Positions 45,473 through 54,896 of a stretch of 64,000 nucleotides of DNA are shown here, piece after piece. The notes below the pieces were generated by a model. That model made no database searches, had not been told where the DNA came from, and was given only the letters and a program-made list of their open reading frames with translations. The DNA is taken from contig JAITVV010000025.1 in NCBI GenBank assembly GCA_031285625.1, positions 32,005-96,004 of the forward strand, in the 5' to 3' direction. Position numbers and translations under genes: made by a program. The first letter of the stretch is position 1. Each line of letters starts with the position of its first letter. Origin of the DNA: Prevotella sp. (GTDB taxonomy: Bacteria; Bacteroidota; Bacteroidia; Bacteroidales; Dysgonomonadaceae).

Positions 45473-45502
45473 AGCCTGATAGATTTTTCTGTCAGGCTTT
45501 TT
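45473..45502 (+). terminator. Terminator after tRNA-Leu(GAG)
   Basis: AGCCTGATAGA (45473-45483) / TCTGTCAGGCT (45488-45498) with one G-T pair, TTTT loop, T-rich tail. Confidence 0.88.
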
Positions 45503-45657
45503 ACTTCTTTTACCTCTATTTATTTCCCTTTAATTCATCGGTCATTTCTCCCATTGACATAGATTTTTTCCAATATGGGGTATAATTACTATTTTTTGGT
45601 TTTTCTTAATTTTGTCTCAAGTGAATATATTTCTTTAATCTAGTGTGCAAGTGCCTA

Positions 45658-45734
45658 ATTTTAGTAAATGTTACCAAAGTATAAGTATTTGTACTAATTA
45701 TTATATGATTTTAGTATAACTTCCTTTATACTTG
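45658..45734 (+). promoter_or_regulatory. Putative regulatory region of the GH32 gene
   Basis: Two exact ATTTTAGTA direct repeats (45658-45666 and 45708-45716), 50 bp apart start to start, then TATACTTG (45727-45734), one mismatch from the -7 consensus and 32 nt before the ATG. The repeats are candidate operator half-sites for the PUL sensor-regulator, which is inference. Confidence 0.4.
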
Positions 45735-45766
45735 CGTTAAAATTAATATTAAAAATATCGATTATC

Positions 45767-47413
45767 ATGAAATTACTAACCAGAACAGCACTTAGTGCAC
45801 TCATCTATTTTTTTTCGGTCTTTTCTATATATGCAGGAGATATAACCATTAAAATAACGAAAAAATATCTTAATCTACCCGTTTCTCACAATGTAAACAG
45901 GGCGCATATGAGTTTTGAGATTGATGGCAAGCAGGAACGTTCGTTTGTTATTCGCCTGGCCCCGGCTGAAGCCGATTACTGGGTATTCTGCGATGTAGAG
46001 CATCTGAAAGGGAAAACAATAAAAATAAGTTATAACGGTGATACTGCCGGACTGAGTAAAATCTATCAGGACGACAAGATAGAAGGTTCGGAAAGTCTCT
46101 ATAAAGAAAAGAATCGCCCTCAATTTCATTTTACAACACAACGCGGATGGATAAATGATCCTAACGGGCTAATATACTACGATGGGGAATATCACCTTTT
46201 CTATCAGCATAATCCATATGAAAAAGATTGGGAGAATATGCATTGGGGGCACGCCGTAAGCCGTGACCTTGTACATTGGAACCAGTTACCGGAAGCGCTT
46301 TATCCCGATCATCTTGGTACCATGTTTTCAGGTTCGGCTGTAATCGATTATGATAATACGGCCGGTTATAATAAAGGGAATACACCGGCAATGATTGTTT
46401 TCTTTACAGCTGCCGGCCCCGAAAAACAAGTGCAGGGGATGGCATACAGTCTCGACAAAGGGAGAACTTGGACGAAATATGATAAAAACCCGTTGATAGA
46501 CTCCAAAGCAAAATGGAATAGTCAGGATACACGCGATCCGAAAGTGTTTTGGTATAAACCGTCGAATCATTGGGTAATGGTACTCAACGAACGTGACGGT
46601 CATTCTATATATACATCCAAAGACCTGAGGGAGTGGACTTATCAAAGCCATACAACCGGATTCTGGGAATGCCCTGAGTTATTTGAACTACCGATAGATG
46701 GCAACAAGAATAATACCAAATGGGTGATGTATGGCGCTTCGGGAACATATATGTTGGGGCAATTTGATGGAAAAGTATTTACACCTGAATCGGGTAAGTA
46801 TTATTATACTTCGGGTACAATTTATGCTGCACAGACTTTTACCAATATACCAGACAGTGACGGACGGCGCATACAGATAGGATGGGGTAGGATACAGAAT
46901 CCAGGTATGTCTTTTAATGGCATTATGACTCTACCTACCGAATTAACATTGCGGACTACTAAGGATGGGCCCCGGCTTTATAGCGTACCCGTAAAAGAAA
47001 CCGAACAATTATTTTCTTCGGTAAAGTCGTGGAGTAACCTGACATCAAATGATGCCAATGCTAAGATGAAAGAGTTTTATAACGCTGATTGTCTGCGTAT
47101 AAAAACAACAATAAAACTATCACATGCTACTGATGCCGGATTTAATCTTTTCGGACAACGTATGATTGATTATGACATGAACGGTAATAAGCTTAATGGC
47201 ATGTTTTATTCTCCTCAGAATATGACCAGCATGGAACTGACTGCAGATATCTATATAGACCGTACTTCTATCGAGGTATTTATAGATGGCGGAATATATT
47301 CTTATTCTATGAGCCGGAAACCGGACAATGATAACGCAGAAGGTTTTCATTTCTGGGGAAATAATATAACAGTAAAAGATCTGGAAGTATTTTCCGTGAA
47401 GTCGATCTGGTAG
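45767..47413 (+). CDS. GH32 fructan hydrolase (levanase/exo-inulinase type)
   Basis: A 548-residue secreted enzyme that releases fructose from beta-fructans or sucrose-type fructosides. It has a signal peptide (MKLLTRTALSALIYFFSVFSIYAG), then an ~85-residue N-terminal beta domain. The five-bladed propeller has nucleophile Asp131 (WINDPNG), stabiliser Asp257 (DTRDPK) and acid/base Glu301 (WECPEL), followed by a beta-sandwich (~420-548) with SIEVFIDGG. There is no lipobox, so it is probably periplasmic. It is the first gene of the fructose PUL and ends at its own terminator. Confidence 0.95.
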   Translation: MKLLTRTALSALIYFFSVFSIYAGDITIKITKKYLNLPVSHNVNRAHMSFEIDGKQERSFVIRLAPAEADYWVFCDVEHLKGKTIKISYNGDTAGLSKIYQDDKIEGSESLYKEKNRPQFHFTTQRGWINDPNGLIYYDGEYHLFYQHNPYEKDWENMHWGHAVSRDLVHWNQLPEALYPDHLGTMFSGSAVIDYDNTAGYNKGNTPAMIVFFTAAGPEKQVQGMAYSLDKGRTWTKYDKNPLIDSKAKWNSQDTRDPKVFWYKPSNHWVMVLNERDGHSIYTSKDLREWTYQSHTTGFWECPELFELPIDGNKNNTKWVMYGASGTYMLGQFDGKVFTPESGKYYYTSGTIYAAQTFTNIPDSDGRRIQIGWGRIQNPGMSFNGIMTLPTELTLRTTKDGPRLYSVPVKETEQLFSSVKSWSNLTSNDANAKMKEFYNADCLRIKTTIKLSHATDAGFNLFGQRMIDYDMNGNKLNGMFYSPQNMTSMELTADIYIDRTSIEVFIDGGIYSYSMSRKPDNDNAEGFHFWGNNITVKDLEVFSVKSIW

Positions 47414-47423
47414 ACTATCATAA

Positions 47424-47456
47424 AAAACGCCTTGATATCTTCAAGGCGTTTTTTAT
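47424..47456 (+). terminator. Terminator after the GH32 gene
   Basis: Perfect 12-bp stem AAAACGCCTTGA (47424-47435) / TCAAGGCGTTTT (47441-47452), 5-nt loop, T run. It isolates GH32 from the sensor gene. Confidence 0.92.
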
Positions 47457-47542
47457 AATTCACAATGGTTAAATAGTATAATCCATACTTGATATATAGC
47501 AAAAGGCTTATATCTTCATAACCATTAATACTATATAATACT

Positions 47543-50293
47543 ATGAAACCCAGAATATCTATCCTATCCCTATTATTTGTATTTATTTCATTTGCATGCT
47601 CCGACAACTCCGATGACAATACCAAATATGTTATTGGATTTTCGCAATGTACATCAGATCCATGGAGGGAGGCTGTGGTTATGGAAATGCAGATCGAAGC
47701 TTCCAATTACAAAGATGTAGAACTTGTGGTATACAATGCCTTAGGTAATAATAGCCGCCAGATAAGCCAGATACGAAAACTTATTTCCCAGAATGTAGAC
47801 GTATTGATTATATCGCCAAACGAGGCTGTTCCGATTACAGATGTAGCCGTTGAAGCTTACCATAAAGGTATCCCTACCATTATTCACGACAGAAAAATCC
47901 AATCGGATGAATACACTGTTTCCATTGGGGCCAATAACTATAATATAGGCTTGGCTATCGGTGAATATGTAAACAAAATATTACCTAAGGAATCTAACAT
48001 ATTGGAGATATGGGGGCTTGAAGGTTCTTCCCCGGCTATTGAGCGTCACGAGGGTTTTATGTATATTCTGGATAAATATAAAGTAGAACAAATTTATGGC
48101 AAGTGGCAATATAATGTAGCATTAGACGAAGTCGAAAAAATAAACTCCTACGATAATATCGATCTTATTTTTGCACACAACGATATTATGGCCATTGCTG
48201 CCAAAGACGCTATAAAAAGAAAAGATTCGATAGCAGCAGAACGAATTAAATTTATAGGTATCGATGGAGTATATGGCGATAATTCAGGAATAGAGGCAGT
48301 TGCAAACGGGGAGTTTGAGGCATCGTTTCAATATCCGACAGGGGGAGCTTTGGCTATAGAAGTAGCTATGAATATAATAAAAGGAAAAACTGTTCAGAAA
48401 AATTACTCCCTGAATACTACTATTATAGATAAGACAAATGCTAAAACAATACTGGCACAGTCAGAACAATTAAATAACTATCAAAAACGGATTAATAAAC
48501 AAAAGGAAGAAGAGGTTAGCCTGCTGTCCAGATTCAGATTCTTAAGAAATTCAACTTTTTTAATACTAGGGCTACTATTAATAATAATTCCATTGCTGAT
48601 TTATGTTATGTATATGAACCTTAAAATTAAAAACAAGAATAAAGAATTATATGAAAAAAATTTATTGGTAGAAAATCAGAAACAAGAGCTATTTGTCAAA
48701 AACGAACAAATAGAAAATATATCTAACCAGAAATTACAGTTTTTTACTAATATTTCCCACGAGATCAGAACACCCATTACCTTAATTGCAGCTCCTATAA
48801 ATAAAATAATAAAGAGTAAAAAAATAGATAGTTCTTTGCATGAAGACCTTATACTTATCAAGCGAAATGTTGACAGGCTTTATCGTATTGTAAACCAGAT
48901 ATTAGATTTTCGCAGAATAGATAATAATAAAATGAGGCTTATTGTCAGGCGGGTAGATATAATTACAATGATAATGGAGATCCTTGACTATTTTAACGGG
49001 ATAGCTGAGGAAAAACAAATACAATATGAGTTTAAGACAGATATTAAAGAATGCTATATATTCCTGGATGTAAATAAGATTGAGCAGGTTCTGGTAAACA
49101 TACTATCCAATGCTTTCAAATACTCGTCAAAGAAAGGCCATGTATATGTTTTAGTCGAAGAACAGGAAGAATCTGTTACCATAAAAATAAAAGATCGGGG
49201 AAAAGGATTGACAGAAGAGGAACAACAACTTTTGTTTGACCGTTTTTATACCGGAAATAAAAATCTGGGAGTTTCGGGTTTTGGTATCGGCTTGAATCTG
49301 GCAAAGGAATATGTAGACTTGCATGATGGTGATATTCAGGTCGAGAGTCAGTACGGAGAATATACGCTTTTCACCGTCACTTTATTTAAGGATATCAGCC
49401 ATTATTCCAGAGAATATACACTTGAAGAGAATCCGATTCTTGAATTTGATTCTCAAAATAAGATAATAGATAAGGAATTGATAAATGAAAAATTGTCACA
49501 ATTCTATGATTATAAGATTTTGGTTGTAGAAGACGATTCCGATGTAAGAAATTTTTTAAAGAAAGAATTAGCTGAAAACTTTGAAGTAAGAGTATCTGAA
49601 AATGCTCAGGAGGCAATCAATATATTAAATGAAGGGAGTGATATATCCCTTATAGTAAGTGATGTTTTAATGCCTGGTATGAATGGCTTCCAATTAAGCA
49701 ACAGAATTAAGACAGACCTGGCTTTTAGTCATATACCTATTATTCTGTTAACAGCTTTATCTGAAAACAATCAGCGGATGTATGGTTTCCTTGAGGGAGC
49801 TGACGATTATATACAAAAACCATTCGATGTAGATTTTCTAAAAACAAGGATTATAAGCATTATTCATGAACGGTTGAGGATGAAAGAAACCTTCATGCAA
49901 AAAATGCAATCCGGCTTTATCGATAATGCAGCAATAGATGATATTGTCAGTATAGATGATAATTTTAGGCGTAAGTTACTGGATTTGATAGAAATTTCAT
50001 ATGAAAATTCAGACTTTAGTATAGAAGAGCTAAGTGGAGACATTGGTTTATCAAGAGTACACCTTTACAGAAAGATAAAAACACTTTTTGGAATATCTCC
50101 TACAGACTTCCTCAGAAACTACCGGCTAAATAAAGCTGTGATATTATTAAAACAAAAACAATATACCATAAGTGAAATTACATATATGACAGGTTTTTCT
50201 TCTCCGGCATATTTTACAAAATGCTTTAAGACATTGTATAATGTAACCCCTACAGAATACATTGTTTCTTCTGGTAAAAAGATTGATTGTTGA
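47543..50293 (+). CDS. Hybrid two-component sensor-regulator with periplasmic sugar-binding domain (BT1754-like)
   Basis: 916 residues. The signal segment ends in a lipobox-like FISFAC. Residues ~25-310 are a ribose/LacI-type periplasmic sugar-binding domain (YVIGFSQCTSDPW; LIISPNEAVPITD; IFAHNDIMAIAAKDA). A membrane helix lies at ~333-357. The histidine kinase has His406 in NISHEIRTPIT and the ATPase G-boxes. The receiver has Asp707 in VSDVLMPGMNG, and an AraC-type HTH is at ~815-916. In Bacteroides thetaiotaomicron the homologue BT1754 binds fructose directly. The same ligand is inferred here, and this protein is expected to activate the PUL. Confidence 0.94.
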   Translation: MKPRISILSLLFVFISFACSDNSDDNTKYVIGFSQCTSDPWREAVVMEMQIEASNYKDVELVVYNALGNNSRQISQIRKLISQNVDVLIISPNEAVPITDVAVEAYHKGIPTIIHDRKIQSDEYTVSIGANNYNIGLAIGEYVNKILPKESNILEIWGLEGSSPAIERHEGFMYILDKYKVEQIYGKWQYNVALDEVEKINSYDNIDLIFAHNDIMAIAAKDAIKRKDSIAAERIKFIGIDGVYGDNSGIEAVANGEFEASFQYPTGGALAIEVAMNIIKGKTVQKNYSLNTTIIDKTNAKTILAQSEQLNNYQKRINKQKEEEVSLLSRFRFLRNSTFLILGLLLIIIPLLIYVMYMNLKIKNKNKELYEKNLLVENQKQELFVKNEQIENISNQKLQFFTNISHEIRTPITLIAAPINKIIKSKKIDSSLHEDLILIKRNVDRLYRIVNQILDFRRIDNNKMRLIVRRVDIITMIMEILDYFNGIAEEKQIQYEFKTDIKECYIFLDVNKIEQVLVNILSNAFKYSSKKGHVYVLVEEQEESVTIKIKDRGKGLTEEEQQLLFDRFYTGNKNLGVSGFGIGLNLAKEYVDLHDGDIQVESQYGEYTLFTVTLFKDISHYSREYTLEENPILEFDSQNKIIDKELINEKLSQFYDYKILVVEDDSDVRNFLKKELAENFEVRVSENAQEAINILNEGSDISLIVSDVLMPGMNGFQLSNRIKTDLAFSHIPIILLTALSENNQRMYGFLEGADDYIQKPFDVDFLKTRIISIIHERLRMKETFMQKMQSGFIDNAAIDDIVSIDDNFRRKLLDLIEISYENSDFSIEELSGDIGLSRVHLYRKIKTLFGISPTDFLRNYRLNKAVILLKQKQYTISEITYMTGFSSPAYFTKCFKTLYNVTPTEYIVSSGKKIDC

Positions 50294-50465
50294 TGTAAGG
50301 TATTTATAATCATAAATTTGTATATTTTTTATCTGTTTATTTTTTTTCTCTATGTAACAATTATTACATCATTTGTTTCATTTGTTATATTCATTCAGTA
50401 TTTATATACCTAAAATTGCAATGTTTTAGAATGTATAGTTTAACATAATCTAATCTATTGTATAA

Positions 50466-51782
50466 ATGAAAAAAAATAATTCCCCTTTGTTTTTATACAC
50501 GTTTATTGCTGTTTTAGGAGGGCTGATCTTTGGACTGAATATGGCTGGTATTTCAGGAGCTATCCCTTTCATACAGGAATATTTCAGGTTAGACGATATG
50601 ACCCTTGGGTTTGTCGTCAGTATATTAACTATAGGTTGCCTCTTTGGTGCTTTATTGGGAGGGCAGTTCAGTGATAAATTCGGAAGAAAGAAAGTCATGT
50701 TTTTTTCTGCAATTTTATTTGTGATATCTTCCATTGGCTGTGCCTTTAGTTCAGGTATGTACGGATTGATACTTTTCCGTCTGATTGGCGGTTTCGGTGT
50801 AGGTATGATTTCGGCTGTTATACCTGTATATATATCTGAAATATCACCTGCAAGACTGCGCGGAACTCTGGTGTCTTACAATCAATTGGCGGTTGTAATT
50901 GGTATATTGATAGCCTATATTGTAGATTATATATTGTTGAACCATGAGGATAACTGGCGAATGATGCTTGGTTTTCCTTTCGTTTTCAGTATAGCATATT
51001 TTCTGCTACTGATTATCCTGCCCGAAAGTCCGCGATGGTTATATATGAAAGGCCATACGGAAAAAGGGGATACAACATTAGAGAAACTGGGTTTAGATAA
51101 AACCGAAGTTAGCATAAATACAACAGAGAAGAATAGTACAAAACTGAGTTCGCTTTTTAAGGGGAAATTAGCAAAAATACTATTGATCGGTTCTTTACTA
51201 GCTGCATTTCAGCAAATAACAGGTATAAATGTAATAATAAATTATGCCCCGACTATTTTTGAGATGACAGGGGTCGCAGGTGATACAGCTCTGGTACAAT
51301 CCATATATGTGGGGATCGTAAACCTTATATTTACATTGGTAGCTGTATGGCTTGTCGATCGCATAGGGCGGAAGATGTTATTGCTATGTGGCTGCGGTGG
51401 AATGATTGTGTCGTTATTATATCTGATTTATACGTTTATTGTTCCATCAGCCAGCGGTGTTGGATCTTTGATTGCAGTGTTATGTTATATTGGTTTCTTT
51501 GCAGCATCATTGGCTCCTGTGATGTGGGTTGTAACTTCTGAAATTTATCCTTCGCGTATCAGAGGTACTGCCATGTCTATATCTACTGGGATAAGTTGGT
51601 TATGTACTTTCCTTACAGTACAGTTCTTCCCTTGGATACTAAATAATCTGGGCGGTTCAGTAGCATTTGGCATATTTGCAGTATTTAGTGTTATAGCTTT
51701 TATTTTTATTCTTGTATACATACCCGAAACAAAGGGTAAATCGTTGGAACAAATAGAGAAAGAATTAGGCTTAAATGAATAA
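50466..51782 (+). CDS. MFS sugar porter (probable fructose importer)
   Basis: A 438-residue, 12-helix sugar porter. Signature motifs are GGQFSDKFGRKKVMF after helix 2, PVYISEISPARLRGTLVSYNQLAVVIGIL, PESPRWLYMKG after helix 6, VDRIGRKMLLL, and PETKGKSLEQIEKEL at the C-terminus. By position and by analogy to the fructan locus of B. thetaiotaomicron, it imports fructose across the inner membrane. It overlaps the fructokinase ORF by 8 nt when that gene starts at 51775. Confidence 0.92.
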   Translation: MKKNNSPLFLYTFIAVLGGLIFGLNMAGISGAIPFIQEYFRLDDMTLGFVVSILTIGCLFGALLGGQFSDKFGRKKVMFFSAILFVISSIGCAFSSGMYGLILFRLIGGFGVGMISAVIPVYISEISPARLRGTLVSYNQLAVVIGILIAYIVDYILLNHEDNWRMMLGFPFVFSIAYFLLLIILPESPRWLYMKGHTEKGDTTLEKLGLDKTEVSINTTEKNSTKLSSLFKGKLAKILLIGSLLAAFQQITGINVIINYAPTIFEMTGVAGDTALVQSIYVGIVNLIFTLVAVWLVDRIGRKMLLLCGCGGMIVSLLYLIYTFIVPSASGVGSLIAVLCYIGFFAASLAPVMWVVTSEIYPSRIRGTAMSISTGISWLCTFLTVQFFPWILNNLGGSVAFGIFAVFSVIAFIFILVYIPETKGKSLEQIEKELGLNE

Positions 51783-52659
51783 TAACATGAAAGAAAAAAA
51801 TATTATTATAGGTATTGGTGAATTGTTGTGGGATGTTCTCCCATCCGGTAAAAAGGCTGGGGGAGCGCCTGTAAACTTTGCCTTTCATGCATCGCAAACC
51901 GGAGCTGACGCCTATGCTATAAGTGCTTTGGGGAAAGATTCGCTTGGTGATGAATTATTACAGGAATTAAATAATAATGGTATAAAGTACCTGGTAGAAA
52001 AGGTAAGCTATCCTACAGGAACAGTTGATGTTAAACTGGATAATGGAATACCACACTATACCATAAATGAGAATGTAGCCTGGGATTATATCCCTTTAAC
52101 TGATACAATGAAACAGCTTGCAGTTCAGGCTGATGCTATTTGTTTTGGTACTTTGGCTCAACGGAACCATGTTTCAAGAAACACAACAATAGAATTGCTT
52201 AAACTTGCAGAAAATTGTGTCTATAAATTATATGATATAAATTTAAGACAACATTTCTATTCAAAAGAACTGATCGAAAATTCCTTATTGTATGCAAATG
52301 CTTTTAAAATCAATGAAGAGGAAATTGAAATACTAAAGGATTTATTTTCGCTCAGAATGGAAAATGAACAAGTATGCCACTGGTTTATATCACAATACAA
52401 CCTGAAACTTGTAATTCTTACAGCCGGATCATCTTATAGTACTGTTTGTACTTTTGGCGAAACTTCAACTATAGAAACACCTCGGATAAATGTTGCTGAT
52501 ACAGTAGGTGCCGGTGATTGTTTTTCAGGGGTACTGATTACATCATTACTGATAGGAAAAACACTTGCAGAAGCACATAGAATGGCTGTGAATGCTGCCG
52601 CACATGTCTGTTCATTTCCGGGAGCATGGGTTAAGCATACCGAAACAATTACTAAATAA
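51775..52659 (+). CDS. PfkB-family fructokinase
   Basis: 294 residues (or 290 from the ATG at 51787). It phosphorylates fructose with ATP. Key features are the N-terminal GIGELLWDVLPSGKKAGGAPVNFAFHASQTGADAYAISALGKDSLGDELL and the anion-hole/catalytic motif VADTVGAGDCFSGVL with the base Asp in GAGD. The length and N-terminal GGAPVN motif fit fructokinases better than ribokinases. It is coupled to the transporter upstream, and the GH172 gene starts 16 nt downstream. Confidence 0.92.
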   Translation: MNNNMKEKNIIIGIGELLWDVLPSGKKAGGAPVNFAFHASQTGADAYAISALGKDSLGDELLQELNNNGIKYLVEKVSYPTGTVDVKLDNGIPHYTINENVAWDYIPLTDTMKQLAVQADAICFGTLAQRNHVSRNTTIELLKLAENCVYKLYDINLRQHFYSKELIENSLLYANAFKINEEEIEILKDLFSLRMENEQVCHWFISQYNLKLVILTAGSSYSTVCTFGETSTIETPRINVADTVGAGDCFSGVLITSLLIGKTLAEAHRMAVNAAAHVCSFPGAWVKHTETITK

Positions 52660-52675
52660 CCTAAATACATATACT

Positions 52676-54757
52676 ATGAAAATAACAAAACTGTGTTTTA
52701 TACTCATCAGTCTTGGATTATTATTCAAATCGTGTGACAAAGGAGAAAAGGTCATTACGTTAGAGTCACTTCTCGAAGAAATGGTATCTGTAGAAGAACT
52801 ATCCCGTTTTCCGGATCCATATTATACCTGCCATCAAGAAAGCAGTTATGACAGGCGTTCCGTTTCTCCGGATGATCCTACTTGGTTTGCCAATGATGAT
52901 GGGTTTGGTATTATGCGGATAGATACAATTGGAGACAGAATAGAAAAAGTAATGTTCGACGAAACCGGTCCCGGAGTGATAACCCGTATTTGGGTAACAA
53001 CAATAAATAAGAGTGGTACCTGGCGCTTCTATTTTGATGGCTCTTCTGAACCCGGATGGACTATACCGGCTTACGACCTTATGCAGATAAATGTACCGGG
53101 CATTGGACGCGGACTACTCCAGCCTCATACCAGTTACGAGCCGGATGGAAAGGGAGGAAACACATTATTTCTTCCTATCCCATACGGTAAAGGTTGTAAA
53201 ATTACATTTGAGGATGCACCGGGTGTAGAACTAACACCTAAATACTATGGTATTAATTTTCGTAGGTATCCTCAGAATACTGCTATAGAGACATTTTCGG
53301 AGGAAGTACTAAAAAGGGCTCAGCAAAAGATTGCCCAGACCGATAACCTACTGTTAAATCCTGCTGAAATTAGAAAGGGGGAAGTAATAAATGAAAGCAA
53401 AGAATTGGCAGCAACCGACTCTTTATCCATCAGTTTGCCCGAAGGAGAGAAAGCCGTTTATGAAATAAAGTTCAATGTAGGTGTTAAAGATTCGTCAGAT
53501 TTTGCACAGATGATGAGGCAAATTATTTTTTGCGCTCAATTTGACGGTAAGCAAACCGTATGGGTACCACTTAGCGATTTTTCCGGTGGGGGTATGGGTG
53601 CCCCATATGTAAAAAGCTGGTATCTTGATTCAGATGGAAAAGGAAATATTATCAGCCGTTGGCTAATGCCATACAAAAAGCAAGGAGTAATCAAACTGGT
53701 AAATATATCACCTTTGCCAATAAATGTAAAGATAGAAGCAAATGTACTACCTCTTACATGGGATGCGAGATCACTATACTTTCACAGCTCATGGCGTCAG
53801 GAAGCACAGATCCCTGTTCATAAATATGATGAACCGGAAAACTGTACCGAATGGAACTTTGCAACCATACAAGGACGGGGACTTTACATGGGTGATCTAT
53901 TGTCATTATTTAATCATGCGCCACGTTGGTATGGAGAAGGCGATGAAAAAATCTGGGTAGATAATGATACTTTTCCTTCACATTTTGGTACTGGAACTGA
54001 AGACTATTATAATAGTTCATGGGCTCCGGTTGTCCCTTTCCATACACCATTTGGTGGAGCACCCCGTGCAGATTTGGAAAGTTCACATGGTTACAATGCA
54101 TTTTTCCGTACGCGGAATCTGGATGGCATACCTTTTAAGGAGAAATTTAGATTCGATATTGAGATGATTGGTTGGCAAAGGGGCTACTCCGATTATGCGA
54201 CAACTACATATTGGTATGGAGACTATGATGCTAAGGCAATAGGGCTTTCCGGAGTAGAAGAAGCTACAAAAAAATTAGTTCCTACCCCCGAGAATCCCAA
54301 AGATTATAAGATAGCGAATAGTATAGAGTTTGAGGAGTTGAAGCCTGTAGCTCAATCAGTTTCGCTGCAGATTGGAGGACAAGGTACTGCAGATTTCTCA
54401 GATGGAAAGTGGAGCCGGGCAAAACATTTGTTGTGTAGGAACGGAAAAGAGGGAGATTTTATAGAATTTGAATTTGACAATCTGGAATCAGAAGAGAAAT
54501 ACAAAATGGTACTTTTTGCTACACAAGCAAGTGATTATGGGATACTGAAATTCATTGTTAATGATAAAACTTCTAATGTAACATTTGACGGATACAACAA
54601 AACAGTCAGACATTCTGCCCCAATAAACATCGGAACTTATAGACCGGTATCAGGTAAAATTAAATTGAAAATAGAGATAACAGGAACAAACACACTATCT
54701 GAAGGAGCAAGGTATATGTTCGGATTGGATTGCGTACAACTAATGCCAGAAAAGTAA
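52676..54757 (+). CDS. GH172 (DUF2961) family glycoside hydrolase lipoprotein
   Basis: About 693 residues. The ATG at 52676 gives a signal peptide with lipobox (ISLGLLFKSC), whereas the longer frame from 52592 overlaps the fructokinase. Family hallmarks include FDETGPGVITRIWVTTINKSGTWRFYFDG, NLFLPIPYGKGCKITFED-like segments and FGTGTEDYYNSSWAPV, with candidate catalytic acidic residues in the TEDYY region. A C-terminal beta-sandwich (~560-693) follows. Characterised GH172 enzymes act on alpha-D-fructofuranosides, difructose anhydrides or D-arabinofuranosides. In this PUL a fructofuranosidase role is favoured. Confidence 0.88.
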   Translation: MKITKLCFILISLGLLFKSCDKGEKVITLESLLEEMVSVEELSRFPDPYYTCHQESSYDRRSVSPDDPTWFANDDGFGIMRIDTIGDRIEKVMFDETGPGVITRIWVTTINKSGTWRFYFDGSSEPGWTIPAYDLMQINVPGIGRGLLQPHTSYEPDGKGGNTLFLPIPYGKGCKITFEDAPGVELTPKYYGINFRRYPQNTAIETFSEEVLKRAQQKIAQTDNLLLNPAEIRKGEVINESKELAATDSLSISLPEGEKAVYEIKFNVGVKDSSDFAQMMRQIIFCAQFDGKQTVWVPLSDFSGGGMGAPYVKSWYLDSDGKGNIISRWLMPYKKQGVIKLVNISPLPINVKIEANVLPLTWDARSLYFHSSWRQEAQIPVHKYDEPENCTEWNFATIQGRGLYMGDLLSLFNHAPRWYGEGDEKIWVDNDTFPSHFGTGTEDYYNSSWAPVVPFHTPFGGAPRADLESSHGYNAFFRTRNLDGIPFKEKFRFDIEMIGWQRGYSDYATTTYWYGDYDAKAIGLSGVEEATKKLVPTPENPKDYKIANSIEFEELKPVAQSVSLQIGGQGTADFSDGKWSRAKHLLCRNGKEGDFIEFEFDNLESEEKYKMVLFATQASDYGILKFIVNDKTSNVTFDGYNKTVRHSAPINIGTYRPVSGKIKLKIEITGTNTLSEGARYMFGLDCVQLMPEK

Positions 54758-54810
54758 TAATAGTTAACTGATATCTAATTAATTAGTAATTAAAAGAAGA
54801 ATTGTGTAGA

Positions 54811-54835
54811 GCACCCTAATCAGGGTGTTAGGGGG
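54811..54835 (+). promoter_or_regulatory. Two mutually exclusive hairpins in the susC leader
   Basis: CACCCT (54812-54817) pairs with AGGGTG (54822-54827). Alternatively, CCCTAA (54814-54819) pairs with TTAGGG (54828-54833). The shared CCCT arm cannot do both. It lies 62 nt before the SusC start, with no T run after it. Confidence 0.45.
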
Positions 54836-54896
54836 CATGCTATCTAATTAAAAACACTATTTCAACTTATATGTTAATCAAATTTTAATCGTAATT

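Noticed and set aside
45875-47350. Antisense ORFs across the GH32 gene
   Set aside because: They have no start context or homology, and the plus-strand GH32 reading has all catalytic motifs.
52592-52675. Longer N-terminus for the GH172 protein
   Set aside because: It overlaps the end of the fructokinase gene, whereas the later ATG gives a lipoprotein signal peptide.
53742-54167. Plus-frame ORFs of 72 and 67 residues in another frame inside the GH172 gene
   Set aside because: Shadow frames of a clearly coding gene, with no motif.
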